Below, piece after piece: positions 1 through 9,093 of a stretch of DNA of 64,000 bases. The notes beneath the pieces were generated by a model. The model did not search any database, was not told the origin of the DNA, and saw only the letters and a program-made list of their open reading frames with translations. The position numbers were made by a program, and so were the translations under genes. How positions within the stretch are numbered: position 1 is the first letter of the stretch; every line of letters begins with the position of its first letter. The stretch comes from Deltaproteobacteria bacterium (lineage in GTDB: Bacteria > Bdellovibrionota > UBA2394): positions 124,001 through 188,000 of the forward strand of contig JAFLCD010000004.1 in NCBI GenBank assembly GCA_017302715.1, in the 5' to 3' direction.

Positions 1-25
1 ACTTATTAACTTTTGACTTAGCCAT
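1..25 (-). CDS. 5' end of an unidentified gene running off the window
   Basis: The reverse strand carries an ATG at 25-23 followed by eight open codons (MAKSKVNK) before the window ends. A GGGAG motif lies about seven bases upstream (reverse strand, around 32-37), which is a good ribosome binding site. The gene would be divergent from the aconitase gene, sharing a 73-base intergenic region. Eight residues are too few to name the product. The call rests only on the start codon plus the Shine-Dalgarno match. Confidence 0.45.
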
Positions 26-98
26 TTGCGTCTCCCGATTGCATTCTAGACTTCGTTTTCTTGGCGCTCAAATCTTTTGTCTGTTAGATTAAAGATCT

Positions 99-2372
99 AT
101 GGCAGCAGTAGAAACAACACCTGAACTTGTAGAAAAAGCTCTTCAAAAAATTGAAAAATCTTATCCGATTTTAAAAAAACGTTTGGGGCGCGAACTTACC
201 TTATCCGAAAAATTAGTGCTCGGGCATCTTGACGATCCCGAAACTCAGACGCTCGCAAGAGGTGAGGCCACACTTCGCATCCGGCCCGACCGAGTGGGAA
301 TGCAAGATGCGACTGCGCAAATGGCGATATTACAATTTATGCAAGCGGGCATCGATCGCGTTCGAGTTCCTTCGACGGTTCATTGCGATCATTTGATTCA
401 AGCGCATACAGGTTCGGCGGCGGATACTCAAACGGCGGCGACTGTGAATAAAGAAGTTTATGACTTCTTAGAATCGGCTTCGAAAAAATATGGAATTGGA
501 TTTTGGGGACCAGGTGCAGGAATTATTCACCAAGTTTTGCTCGAAAAATATGCATTTCCTGGCGGTTTAATGATCGGAACCGATTCGCATACTCCAAATG
601 GTGGGGGAATCGGAATGATTGCGATCGGAGTGGGCGGCGCGGATGCAGCTGAAGCGATGGCGGGTTTGGTTTGGGAAGTTTTGCATCCAAAAGTTATCGG
701 AGTAAAACTCACCGGAAAATTAAATGGATGGGCGGCTCCTAAAGATGTGATTTTAAAAGTCTGCGAAATTTTAACAGTTAAAGGCGGAACAAACGCTATC
801 GTTGAATATTTTGGAGAAGGCGCTTCGACGATTTCATGCACGGGAAAAGGCACGATTTGCAATATGGGTGCCGAGCATGGTGCAACGACTTCCGTTTTTC
901 CATTTGATGAATCGATGGTGAAATATTTAAAGGCGACCGAACGCGAAAAAATCGCCGAGATCTGCAAAAAATATTCTCATTTGCTTCAGAATGATCCCGA
1001 TGTGAATGTTCATCCCGAAAAATATTATGATCGAGTGATTGAAATTAATTTAAGCACGCTCGAGCCGCATATCTGCGGACCACATACCCCTGATTTGGCG
1101 CGACCCATTTCAAAAATGAAATCGGATGTGAAGGCAAATCAATATCCAGACAACCTTACAGCCGCTTTGATCGGAAGTTGCACGAATTCTTCGTACGAAG
1201 ATATTGAGCGCACTGTCGATGTCGCGAAGCAAGCGCTGGCCGCGGGAATTAAAGCTCCGATCAAACTCATGGTGACTCCAGGATCTGAGCAAGTTTTTGA
1301 AACCATCAAGCGAGATGGTTATATGGAGATTTTAGAAAAAGCGGGGGCCACCGTTTTGGCCAATGCCTGCGGACCTTGCATCGGTCAGTGGAAGCGAGAC
1401 GATATCAAGAAAGGCGAAAAGAATTCGATTTTAAATTCTTACAATCGAAATTTCCCCGGAAGAAATGACGGCAATGCTGAAACACTTTCTTTTATTGCGA
1501 GCCCTGAGATTGTGATGGCGCTTGGACTCACCGGAAAACTTTCGTTCGATCCTTTAAACGACGAGATCGAGCAAAATGGAAAAAAATTAAAACTTAAAGC
1601 GCCTAAGCCGGCGGCAGATGTTCCACCTAAGGGTTTTGCGATTTCATGGGCGGGTTATGTTGCACCTGAATCGGATGCTTCAAAGATCGATGTAAAAATT
1701 TCTCCAACCAGCGAAAGACTTGCGTTTTTACCTCCTTTCGCTGCTTGGGACAAAAACGATTTCATCGATCTGCCGATTTTGCTCAAGGCCTCTGGAAAAT
1801 GTACGACGGATCATATTTCTCCAGCGGGGCCCTGGCTTAAATTCCGCGGTCACTTGGATAAGATCAGCGACAATATGTTTTCGGGCGCGATCAATGCGTT
1901 CACCAAAGAAGCCGGCAAGGGCATGAATGTTTTGACGGGCGATAAATCTATTTCTTTTCAGTTGGTGGCGCGAGATTACAAAGCGAAAAATTCTCGCTGG
2001 GTGGTGATCGGCGATGAAAATTACGGCGAAGGAAGTTCGCGTGAGCATGCCGCGATGGAACCTCGATATTTAGGCGCCGCTGCGGTGATTGCGAAATCAT
2101 TTGCGCGTATTCACGAAACGAATTTGAAAAAACAGGGATTGCTTCCTCTGCATTTTGTAAATGTTAAGGATTATGATCTGATTGGCGAAACCGATCGCAT
2201 CAGTATTTTGGGACTCAAAGATTTAGCTCCTAAGAAAAATCTTAAAGCGCAGATTAAAAAGCCCGATGGAAAAACCACAGAGATTGAAGTTCGTCATACG
2301 ATGACGGCCGAACAGATCAAATGGTTTCAGGCTGGGTCGGCTTTGAACGCGGCAAAACTAGCAGCTGCTTAA
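99..2372 (+). CDS. acn: Aconitate hydratase, mitochondrial-type
   Basis: Interconverts citrate and isocitrate in the cytoplasmic TCA cycle using a [4Fe-4S] cluster. At 757 residues it has the length of the mitochondrial-type enzyme rather than the roughly 890-residue AcnA/IRP type. The three cluster cysteines are visible as C361 (GSCTNSS), C424 and C427 (ACGPCIG), with the same 63- and 3-residue spacing as in mitochondrial aconitase. The swivelling C-terminal domain carries [10 protein letters not shown] near residue 647, containing the substrate-binding serine and arginine. The ATG start has no strong Shine-Dalgarno sequence, but the N-terminus matches family length. It is monocistronic: a 10-bp hairpin follows the stop. 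The identification is secure. Confidence 0.96.
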   Translation: MAAVETTPELVEKALQKIEKSYPILKKRLGRELTLSEKLVLGHLDDPETQTLARGEATLRIRPDRVGMQDATAQMAILQFMQAGIDRVRVPSTVHCDHLIQAHTGSAADTQTAATVNKEVYDFLESASKKYGIGFWGPGAGIIHQVLLEKYAFPGGLMIGTDSHTPNGGGIGMIAIGVGGADAAEAMAGLVWEVLHPKVIGVKLTGKLNGWAAPKDVILKVCEILTVKGGTNAIVEYFGEGASTISCTGKGTICNMGAEHGATTSVFPFDESMVKYLKATEREKIAEICKKYSHLLQNDPDVNVHPEKYYDRVIEINLSTLEPHICGPHTPDLARPISKMKSDVKANQYPDNLTAALIGSCTNSSYEDIERTVDVAKQALAAGIKAPIKLMVTPGSEQVFETIKRDGYMEILEKAGATVLANACGPCIGQWKRDDIKKGEKNSILNSYNRNFPGRNDGNAETLSFIASPEIVMALGLTGKLSFDPLNDEIEQNGKKLKLKAPKPAADVPPKGFAISWAGYVAPESDASKIDVKISPTSERLAFLPPFAAWDKNDFIDLPILLKASGKCTTDHISPAGPWLKFRGHLDKISDNMFSGAINAFTKEAGKGMNVLTGDKSISFQLVARDYKAKNSRWVVIGDENYGEGSSREHAAMEPRYLGAAAVIAKSFARIHETNLKKQGLLPLHFVNVKDYDLIGETDRISILGLKDLAPKKNLKAQIKKPDGKTTEIEVRHTMTAEQIKWFQAGSALNAAKLAAA

Positions 2373-2380
2373 AATTTCAA

Positions 2381-2405
2381 ATATTTTTCATGCGCTGAAA
2401 AATAT
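2381..2405 (+). terminator. Hairpin after aconitase gene
   Basis: Perfect 10-bp inverted repeat (ATATTTTTCA / TGAAAAATAT) with a five-base TGCGC loop, starting eight bases after the acn stop. It is not followed by a long T run, so it could be a weak intrinsic terminator or an mRNA 3' stabiliser. Confidence 0.5.
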
Positions 2406-2464
2406 CTCTTGCACCCTCATGACATGATGCGCCATGCTCAAAAATGTTAAGGGGGTAAGAGGGG

Positions 2465-3280
2465 ATGAATTCATTTAAATTTATTTTAGGTTTTATTTTA
2501 TCAAGTCAGCTGGCTTCTTCAGTTTTGGCGGAAGAAGTGTCAATGCTCACTCGCTTAGAAAAAGGCGAAATCGTAGCCACGAAGGCTGGTACCTCATTTA
2601 CGATTCAAGCGGTTGTGAAGAAAAAAGTAGCTGACGTCAGAGAAGTTCTTTTTAAAGATTTCACACAGCTTCCAAAATTTTTTAAAGAAGTAGCGTTTGT
2701 TCAGCCTTATTCATCTACAGGCGATGTGAATCTACTTTATCTTAAGCTTCGAGGTTTGGGAGATGGCTTGGGCGTTTTGATGGAAGTGAAATCGCTGGAG
2801 ACTTCTGATTATATGGCGAAAAAATCTTCGCTTTTCTCATTTGCGAACGCGGAGTCTCTTATTGCAAGTTCAGAATCCTTAGGTCTCCGTAAAACAGAAT
2901 CCGAAGTAGATCTTAAATTAGATTCTGCGAATCAAGATTTGATGAAACTCGCCGACGCTGAAAAGAAAGCTAAATCTAAAATCACTCGAGAAGTGAGTAT
3001 CAATACGAATTTAATCTTAGAAGGTCCGATCAATCCTATTCCTCAATTTCCTACGTTGAGATTGGTGATGAATATTGCCGTAGGCCCTTACACCGTTTCG
3101 GAAGGTGGGTCTGAAAAAGAATCGAGTACTTATCTCATCGCAAAAGTTTCTTTTGGAAATCAAGCTCCTCAGGGAGAGCTTGGAGATATTTCGGGCTTTG
3201 GGGATATGCGACTTAATATTGCAAAAAATGTCGGCAAGACTTTTATCTCGAGTATAAAAACTCGCATCGAAAATTTATAA
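2465..3280 (+). CDS. Secreted START/SRPBCC-like protein of unknown function
   Basis: A 271-residue protein with a clear Sec signal peptide (residues 1-22, cleavage after SVLA). Residues of about 40-250 look like a START/polyketide-cyclase (SRPBCC) fold: a first strand and helix with VREVLFKDFTQLPKFF, then alternating strands around LYLKLRGLGDGLGVLMEVK and a long final helix. Such folds bind hydrophobic ligands; no ligand can be inferred here. The ATG is preceded by a purine-rich TAAGAGGGG site. It stands between acn and the subtilisin gene with 36 bases to the latter, so it could share that transcript. The fold call is inference from pattern only. Confidence 0.6.
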   Translation: MNSFKFILGFILSSQLASSVLAEEVSMLTRLEKGEIVATKAGTSFTIQAVVKKKVADVREVLFKDFTQLPKFFKEVAFVQPYSSTGDVNLLYLKLRGLGDGLGVLMEVKSLETSDYMAKKSSLFSFANAESLIASSESLGLRKTESEVDLKLDSANQDLMKLADAEKKAKSKITREVSINTNLILEGPINPIPQFPTLRLVMNIAVGPYTVSEGGSEKESSTYLIAKVSFGNQAPQGELGDISGFGDMRLNIAKNVGKTFISSIKTRIENL

Positions 3281-3316
3281 GTTTAGATTTTAGTTTGGGA
3301 AATCAAGGAGGGGTCT

Positions 3317-5170
3317 ATGAAGTTAACAAATTTATTTAAGCTGGCGCTGGGTGCTGTTGCTGTGATCGCAGCTGGATGTTCTTCAGGTGGGCAAGTTCCG
3401 CTGAAGAGCGATCAAGAGATCATCAAGATAAAAAACGAAGCGAGTTTGCATACGACAGAAAAATATTTTTTAGACCAAGTTCAAGCCAATCTATATAGCG
3501 AAAGCCAACTCGTTGGTTTCATGGAAGATATGAAGGTGAAAAAAGGAATCGAGCTGACCTTGCTTGATCGCGAAAAACATCGCCCTATTTTTCTTTTTGA
3601 AATTAATTCGCTCACTTCTGTTGATGAAGCTGTCAAAACTTTAGAGGCTGACTCGCGAGTAGTGGTGGCTGCACGTAATCGACAGATTAATGCGGGAGCT
3701 TTTCAAACCAATGATCCACTTCTTACAGCACAGTGGTCTCTTGCCAACGCTGGTCAAGACGCTCCCCACGCTTTGCCGGGAATTGCAGATGCAGATATTT
3801 CGATGATCGAAGGTGGAACCGATGGAAGTTATGAAGTGGTCGTCGGCGTGATCGATACCGGAATCGATTATACTCACGAAGATTTAGCGATTACCGAAAT
3901 GGTCGATGGAAAGCTTCAAGTCATGCCTGGAAGTAATATCTGGGTAAATCCTGAAGAAATTTCTGGAAACGGACGCAATGACGACGGCAATGCCGATCGA
4001 AAATATGGCGTCGATTATGTAGACGATGTTTATGGATATAATTTCGTCGGACGAAATGGAGATCCTCGAGACGATATGGGACATGGAACTCACGTCGCCG
4101 GCACGATAGGTGCACTTCGAAATAATGCGGTTGGAATGAGCGGTATCGTTGGAAAAGTTTCGATGATGGGCTTAAAATTTTTGGATGCCAATGGCTCCGG
4201 AAGTTCATTCGATGCGCAGCTTGCGATTTATTACGCGATCGATATGAAGAAAAAATATCCTAAAAAGAATTTTATTCTTTCAAACTCTTGGGGTTCAGCG
4301 AGCCAAGAAAGCAAAGATGGAGATCGTAAAGATCCACTGTTGATGGCGTTTGCAGAAGCCGCTGCGAATAATATTTTGAGCGTCGCCGCTGCAGGAAATG
4401 ATGGAACAAGCAATCGCTTCGATGGTCACTGGCCAGCGAATTACTCCAATAGAATTTCAAATTTTATCACGGTGGCTGCAACCAATAATTTAGATCAGCT
4501 CGCAGGATTTTCTTCGTATGGTTATGACACCGTTCAAGTGGCAGCTCCTGGTGTGAAAATTTTATCGACCGTTCCAGAATATGTATTTGGTGTGAAATAC
4601 GATGCATGGAGTGGAACGTCGATGGCGACCCCGCATGTTTCAGGTTTAGCCGCCGCGATTTGGGCGAACAATATGTCGATGTCGGCGAACGAAGTGAAGA
4701 AGAGAATCATGGAAACCGTGGATGTGCTTCCACAACTTTATGGTTCGGTCTCCACTTCGGGTAGAATCAATGTAAAAAAAGCTGTGTTGGGTGAAACGAT
4801 GATGTCGGTTTTGCCAGTCGCGCGAGAAGTTCCTCGAGTGGTGTCAGCACCGATGGGAAATGATTATACTTATGAAACAATGACGCCGATCAAAGAAGAG
4901 GGCGCGAAAGAAATTCAAGTTTGCTTCAGTCAAATTTCTCTCGAAGATTCTACGGATTGGATTGAAATCATGGGCGCCGATTATCGAGTGAAAGATATGA
5001 TGACGGGTGCTTACTCCTCGCAATTTTTTGATGTGCTTACCGGTGCTGTCAAAGAGGGTGAACTCTGCGCGGCTCCTGTGAAAGGAGATACCGTTTATAT
5101 TCGCTTAGTGAAAAACGGTTCGTCTGTAAGAGCAGCAAGTTTTGAAACCAAATATTTGAAGGTGCAATAA
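3317..5170 (+). CDS. Subtilisin-like (S8) serine peptidase, lipoprotein
   Basis: A 617-residue lipid-anchored protease. Residues 1-21 form a lipoprotein signal with lipobox IAAGC, so C21 would be acylated. An inhibitor_I9-like propeptide region (about 50-125) precedes the S8 domain (about 135-490). The full catalytic apparatus is present: D180 (VIDTGIDY), H256 (MGHGTHVAG), oxyanion N361 (AAAGNDG) and S435 (SGTSMATPH). A 120-residue C-terminal domain of unknown fold follows. The start has an AAGGAGG Shine-Dalgarno sequence eight bases upstream. Its stop overlaps the start of the next gene (TAATG), which encodes a paralogue lacking two catalytic residues, so the pair is translated together. An envelope or extracellular proteolytic role is inferred. 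Confidence 0.92.
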   Translation: MKLTNLFKLALGAVAVIAAGCSSGGQVPLKSDQEIIKIKNEASLHTTEKYFLDQVQANLYSESQLVGFMEDMKVKKGIELTLLDREKHRPIFLFEINSLTSVDEAVKTLEADSRVVVAARNRQINAGAFQTNDPLLTAQWSLANAGQDAPHALPGIADADISMIEGGTDGSYEVVVGVIDTGIDYTHEDLAITEMVDGKLQVMPGSNIWVNPEEISGNGRNDDGNADRKYGVDYVDDVYGYNFVGRNGDPRDDMGHGTHVAGTIGALRNNAVGMSGIVGKVSMMGLKFLDANGSGSSFDAQLAIYYAIDMKKKYPKKNFILSNSWGSASQESKDGDRKDPLLMAFAEAAANNILSVAAAGNDGTSNRFDGHWPANYSNRISNFITVAATNNLDQLAGFSSYGYDTVQVAAPGVKILSTVPEYVFGVKYDAWSGTSMATPHVSGLAAAIWANNMSMSANEVKKRIMETVDVLPQLYGSVSTSGRINVKKAVLGETMMSVLPVAREVPRVVSAPMGNDYTYETMTPIKEEGAKEIQVCFSQISLEDSTDWIEIMGADYRVKDMMTGAYSSQFFDVLTGAVKEGELCAAPVKGDTVYIRLVKNGSSVRAASFETKYLKVQ

Positions 5171-6243
5171 TGAAATTAATGAACACCACAAAAGTTTTAA
5201 GCATTTTATTTTTAGGAATTTTATTTTCGGCCTGTCGTCCTACACAAAAGGATCCACCCTTGGATATGAAAGTGGCGAGACAAGATGTGAGAGTTGATAC
5301 ATTGACGTTAGAATCTCGCTCGCAACTTGAAACTTTAGGTGCCGCTACGATTTGGAAAACAACAACTGGAAAAAATCCAGATGGCACGCGAGTGAAGATC
5401 GCGATTGTCGGAACAGGAGTTGATTATACGATTCCGGATCTTCGAGAAGCGCTTTGGGTAAATCCGGGAGAGTTGGGAGATACTAAGTCTGCCAATCAAA
5501 AGGACGATGATGTGAATGGATTTGCTGACGATGTGATCGGATACGATTTTTATTCGGGCGATGCTTTTCCTTATGATTGGCACGGCGCGGATACTTATGT
5601 GGCGAGTGTGATTGCAGCGACGGGACGAACGAATTCAAAAGTTTTGGGACTCGCACCGAACGCTGAACTCATGATTGCTCGTTATATCGGCCCCGATGGA
5701 ACGGCGAATGGTTACGATGCTGCGATGGCACTTGAGTATGCTTTTCACAACGGAGCGAAAGTTATTTATTTCAATTGGCCTCAAGGTGGATTTACTGCTG
5801 ATGCGGATCCGCTTATTTTGTCAGTTTTTAAAGCGGCAGAAGCGAAAGGTGTTCCGATTGTTGTTCCTGCGGGAAATGGATCGAATCAAAATCTGCCAAG
5901 GTTTTTAATGGCAGCTTCAAAGTTAACAAACGTGATTGTAGTGGCAGGGCTTGAAGCAGACGGAAGATTAACTCGCACAACAAATTACGGAAAAGCATTT
6001 GCGTCGGTGGGAGCACCTGTGGAGGCGATTGGTTATTTGCCAGGAGCTCAAGTGACTACCGAGTTGAGAAGTACAGCGACGGCTGCGGCTTACGCAACGG
6101 CGGCCACCGCATTGCTTTCGACCATGCCTAAGCTGGTGAGCGCTCAGAAGATTCGAGCAGAGCTTGTCTCGAAATCTCGCGGTAGCAAAGACGCCTCCGC
6201 CCCCGACATCCTCTCCGCCGGCAGTATCTATTTAGGCAATTAG
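5170..6243 (+). CDS. Catalytically degenerate subtilisin-like lipoprotein (pseudo-protease)
   Basis: A 357-residue paralogue of the preceding protease with its own lipobox (LFSAC). The S8 fold can be followed throughout, but the key residues are changed. The catalytic Asp is G81 (IVGTGVDY against VIDTGIDY) and the nucleophile Ser is A303 (STATAAAYA against GTSMATPHV). H138 and the oxyanion Asn region (PAGNGSNQ) remain. It also lacks the C-terminal domain of its neighbour, and its TAG stop lies inside the left inverted end of the RAYT element, so its 3' end may have been set by that insertion. The one-base TAATG overlap suggests translational coupling. A regulatory, chaperone or decoy role for the active partner is conjecture. 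Confidence 0.82.
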   Translation: MKLMNTTKVLSILFLGILFSACRPTQKDPPLDMKVARQDVRVDTLTLESRSQLETLGAATIWKTTTGKNPDGTRVKIAIVGTGVDYTIPDLREALWVNPGELGDTKSANQKDDDVNGFADDVIGYDFYSGDAFPYDWHGADTYVASVIAATGRTNSKVLGLAPNAELMIARYIGPDGTANGYDAAMALEYAFHNGAKVIYFNWPQGGFTADADPLILSVFKAAEAKGVPIVVPAGNGSNQNLPRFLMAASKLTNVIVVAGLEADGRLTRTTNYGKAFASVGAPVEAIGYLPGAQVTTELRSTATAAAYATAATALLSTMPKLVSAQKIRAELVSKSRGSKDASAPDILSAGSIYLGN

Positions 6244-6274
6244 GGGTCGGGTTAAAAAGGTGCCAGGTCAGCTC
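6238..6274 (+). repeat. Left 37-bp inverted end of RAYT element
   Basis: Exact reverse complement of 7041-7077. It starts AATTAGGGGTCGGG and ends GGTCAGCTC. The stop codons of two genes lie within it: TAG at 6241-6243 for the degenerate subtilisin gene, and TAA at 6254-6252 (reverse) for the transposase. Confidence 0.95.
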
Positions 6275-6920
6275 GCTTGAGTTGATTGACTTGAGTTTCA
6301 AATGATCTACACGCCGTGTCCCCATTGAGGTGCGGCGCTAGGTTTTTCCTTCGGTAGAAACTCGCTAAAGTTTTTTCATTTCCTTCAGCGATGAACTTTT
6401 CAAATTCATATCTTGCTGCGCTTTGATTTATTGCAAATGAGCTCAAAATCTTTTCGCATTTCAACCAAGAGGGATGATTTCCATTTTTATAAAACGGATG
6501 ACTAGACCAGCGATAGGCGGAAGGATCTGCTGTCAGACCAGCTTCTACAGGATTGAGATGTATATAGCGAATAAGACTGAAAAGGTAGGCCTCATCAGTG
6601 ACACAAATAGACTTAAATCGGCCTTTAAAAAGTGGACCATCTCTCCCATGAATTTTGTTAATTCGCTGAGTAAATGTTTGGCCTAAATATTTTATTCCTT
6701 CAGATAAATTTGCATGTTCAGTGCGAATCGCGAGGTGAAAATGATTTGTCATGAGGCAGAATGCAAAAATATCAATCTGAAATTTTTCTGATACTTCTTT
6801 GAGTCCCTTTATAAAAATATTGTAATCGGTATCACAAAATACAATGGGGTTGTGACTCACCCCGCGGTTAAGCACATGGTAGTAAGAATCTTTGTCTGAG
6901 AGTCGAAGAGCTCTGGGCAT
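6252..6920 (-). CDS. REP-associated tyrosine transposase (RAYT / Y1_Tnp family)
   Basis: Single-strand DNA transposase of the IS200-like HUH family. The HUH motif is MTNHFHLAI, the catalytic Tyr is expected in IRYIHLNPVEAG, and the family hallmarks YHVLNRG and GPLFKGRFKS are present. I start it at the ATG at 6920 (MPRALR, the usual family N-terminus); an in-frame TTG at 6935 would add five residues, and neither has a convincing Shine-Dalgarno sequence. The last codons (RADLAPF) are read from the left inverted end, so protein C-terminus and transposon end are physically the same sequence. The reading frame is intact, so the enzyme may be active. RAYTs typically move or maintain REP palindromes. 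Confidence 0.9.
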   Translation of the reverse strand: MPRALRLSDKDSYYHVLNRGVSHNPIVFCDTDYNIFIKGLKEVSEKFQIDIFAFCLMTNHFHLAIRTEHANLSEGIKYLGQTFTQRINKIHGRDGPLFKGRFKSICVTDEAYLFSLIRYIHLNPVEAGLTADPSAYRWSSHPFYKNGNHPSWLKCEKILSSFAINQSAARYEFEKFIAEGNEKTLASFYRRKNLAPHLNGDTACRSFETQVNQLKRADLAPF

Positions 6921-7001
6921 GATGGCTGCAAACAATGCAAATCCAAGGCCAAGCCGTAGAGACCCAGAATTTTACACTTAATTACATATTAAATTTCGGA
7001 A

Positions 7002-7028
7002 ATCCGGATTTTGCATAAAAATCCGGAT
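7002..7028. repeat. REP-like hairpin inside RAYT element
   Basis: Perfect 11-bp stem (ATCCGGATTTT / AAAATCCGGAT) with loop GCATA, between the transposase start and the right inverted end. Each arm contains the self-palindrome ATCCGGAT. A hairpin near the end is what HUH transposases recognise in single-stranded DNA. Confidence 0.7.
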
Positions 7029-7040
7029 GGATAGGTTCAT

Positions 7041-7077
7041 GAGCTGACCTGGCACCTTTTTAACCCGACCCCTAATT
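7041..7077 (-). repeat. Right 37-bp inverted end of RAYT element
   Basis: Exact reverse complement of 6238-6274 (begins GAGCTGACCTGGCACC). It lies in the intergenic region before the metalloprotease gene. Confidence 0.95.
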
Positions 7078-7165
7078 TGAAGATTTTTCTTGACGCACTA
7101 CGCTACTACTTTTTTGAAACTTCTCGTCGTCATGATGCGGCATATGTATTGTGAAACTTGGGGAA

Positions 7166-7189
7166 CTTAAAAAGTAGGGGCTTTTTAAG
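7166..7189 (+). other. Hairpin in the leader of the metalloprotease gene
   Basis: Perfect 9-bp stem CTTAAAAAG / CTTTTTAAG with loop TAGGGG, 28 bases before the TTG start at 7218. The 140 bases from 7078 to 7217 hold no ORF; this hairpin and the GGGGAGGGG ribosome binding site are the only clear structure. Confidence 0.5.
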
Positions 7190-7217
7190 TAGTTAATAAT
7201 TTTGGGGAGGGGATTCT

Positions 7218-9050
7218 TTGAAATCATTTTCACTTCGTTTAGTGGTTTTGTTTTTCTGCACGCAAATCTTATCGAGTTTATCGACGAAGACTTATGCGAT
7301 TTGGCAAAACAATACCACGAACTCGATGATGGACGACGGCGGTCAGATTTCCACCTTTAATTTTCGCACGCACGGCGCCGTCATTCCGCGTCTCGCTGGA
7401 AAAAATGGAAACATAAGTTTACAGTCTGGTTCTCGCACTTTCACTTGGGATGCCGTAGTCACTGCGAAGGGTCCTCTGCAACTTTCAGGAGCTCCTCTGA
7501 TGCGACTGGCGGCAGGGGCAAGCACAAAAGAAATTGATCAACAGCTCATGCAATTCGTTGAAGAGAATTTCAATGTGTTTCAAGTTCGAACAAATGAATT
7601 AAGATACAATCGCATTCGAACTAAAAACTCGGGTCCATTTAAATACATCACTTACGATCGAATGTTAGTGGTTGAAGGCCAAGCTTATCCAGTTCAAAAT
7701 GCCTACATCACTTTTCGCTTCAAAAATAATTCGCTGATTCAAATCACGAATTTTACTTACGGCGATATTGGTCCTGTAGAATTTCCAATCGTTTCTCGAG
7801 ACGAAGCTGTTCAAGAAGTTCAGCAAGACGCTCGATTCGATGAAGAAAAAGATAAAGTCGTCAGTGCAAAAAGTGAACTTCAACCTTTTTATGACGAAGC
7901 TGGCCACGTTCGTTTTCGATTTGTTCATCAAATCAGCTTACGCAAAAAATTTCCTCGCGGAATATTTCATTACTCCGTCAGCGCGCTCGATGGTCGCATC
8001 GTTCGAATTATCAACGGAGTTATGACGGCTCAGGTGACTGGAGAAATTTATACTCGTTTTCCAAATACACCGATTCGTCGAGTTCCGCTGACGGAAGTTC
8101 TCGTCGGAAGCGGCTCTGATCGCAGTCCTACCGATGGTAGTGGAAATTCAGAAGGCGAAGGTGTTGCTGAGCTTTCTGGTCAGCATGTGCAAATTCGAGT
8201 GGGCTCAGCTAAGCCTGCCACCGAGCAAGCGGGCACGGATGGAAATATCAACTTTGCCGCTTCAGAACATATTTCTGAAACCATGGCCTATGTTCACGTT
8301 CAGCGTGTGAATGCGTATGTCCGAAATTTTCTTAAACTTGTTTCGAGCGATCCCAATAATCCACAAAATAATTTTTTGGATAAGCCTATCCGCGTGAACA
8401 CCCGAGTGGTTGATGGTCCGATTCAATCTTGCAACGCATGGTTTGACCAAAGTGATCTAACGCTCAACTTTTTGGAAGGTGACGAAAAATGTGCGGCCTC
8501 AAGTCATATCGCCGATGTTATGTACCACGAATGGGGTCATGCTTTAGATATGGCTTTAGGTGGAATCAATGATTCCGCTTTTTCAGAAGCTGTAGGTGAT
8601 ATCACTGCGCTGATTATGACGGGCGATTCAAAAATTGGTGTTGGATTTTTCAAAAACTCACAAAGACCTATTCGAGATATTTCGGTTTTTAAACATTATC
8701 CCGAAGATGCTCGGATGAGTGATCCACATCTGCAAGCTTTGGTCATGAGCGGAGCTTGGTATGACTTTTACGTAAAGGTTCGCGAACTCGCCGGAGCGGA
8801 AGCAGGACGCACTAAAATGGCGGAATTGTTCTTTAAACATTTGGTTTCTGCCGAGTCGATGCTCGAAAGTTACCAAGGCGCGCTTGTGGCTGATGACGAT
8901 GACAACAACCTCGCTAATGGAACCCCCCATATGTGCTTACTCAATGCGGCGTTTTCAAGGCACGGATTGGTTCCAGCAGATGAACGTTGTAACCCCAATT
9001 CAGACAAATATATGAAGGGCCTTTCGGCGACCACGTTTTCGATCGAGTAG
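7218..9050 (+). CDS. Secreted thermolysin-like (gluzincin) metalloprotease
   Basis: A 610-residue secreted zinc protease. It has a signal peptide (1-28, ending TYA), then an FTP/PepSY-like propeptide (about 105-270, with strands such as ITFRFKNNSL), then the catalytic domain. The zinc site is H437-E-W-G-H441, with a third ligand probably E457 in SEAVGD as in M4/M36 enzymes. The start is TTG at 7218, supported by GGGGAGGGG six bases upstream and by the signal peptide starting there. The C-terminal part (PHMCLLNAAFSRHG) resembles the end of M4/M36 catalytic domains. It is monocistronic, placed after the RAYT element. The precise family (M4 or M36) is undecided. Confidence 0.87.
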   Translation: MKSFSLRLVVLFFCTQILSSLSTKTYAIWQNNTTNSMMDDGGQISTFNFRTHGAVIPRLAGKNGNISLQSGSRTFTWDAVVTAKGPLQLSGAPLMRLAAGASTKEIDQQLMQFVEENFNVFQVRTNELRYNRIRTKNSGPFKYITYDRMLVVEGQAYPVQNAYITFRFKNNSLIQITNFTYGDIGPVEFPIVSRDEAVQEVQQDARFDEEKDKVVSAKSELQPFYDEAGHVRFRFVHQISLRKKFPRGIFHYSVSALDGRIVRIINGVMTAQVTGEIYTRFPNTPIRRVPLTEVLVGSGSDRSPTDGSGNSEGEGVAELSGQHVQIRVGSAKPATEQAGTDGNINFAASEHISETMAYVHVQRVNAYVRNFLKLVSSDPNNPQNNFLDKPIRVNTRVVDGPIQSCNAWFDQSDLTLNFLEGDEKCAASSHIADVMYHEWGHALDMALGGINDSAFSEAVGDITALIMTGDSKIGVGFFKNSQRPIRDISVFKHYPEDARMSDPHLQALVMSGAWYDFYVKVRELAGAEAGRTKMAELFFKHLVSAESMLESYQGALVADDDDNNLANGTPHMCLLNAAFSRHGLVPADERCNPNSDKYMKGLSATTFSIE

Positions 9051-9093
9051 TTTTTTATTTGATGGAGATGCAGCGGGACGATACTCTTAAGAG

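Larger units (their letters stand above)
6238..7077. mobile_element. RAYT (REP-associated Y1 transposase) element with perfect 37-bp inverted ends
   Basis: The 840-bp unit is bounded by identical 37-base inverted repeats (6238-6274 and 7041-7077) and contains one Y1-type transposase gene on the minus strand plus an 11-bp-stem hairpin (7002-7028) near the right end. No target-site duplication is visible, as expected for HUH enzymes. The left end supplies both the stop codon of the upstream pseudo-protease gene and the last codons of the transposase. Confidence 0.85.

Noticed and set aside
3884-4093. Open frames on the minus strand within the subtilisin gene
   Set aside because: They are antisense shadows of a well-supported coding region and have no family resemblance.
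5170-6243. Frameshifted or broken subtilisin gene
   Set aside because: The frame is open from lipobox to stop and the fold is continuous; only catalytic residues are changed, so it is not annotated as a pseudogene.
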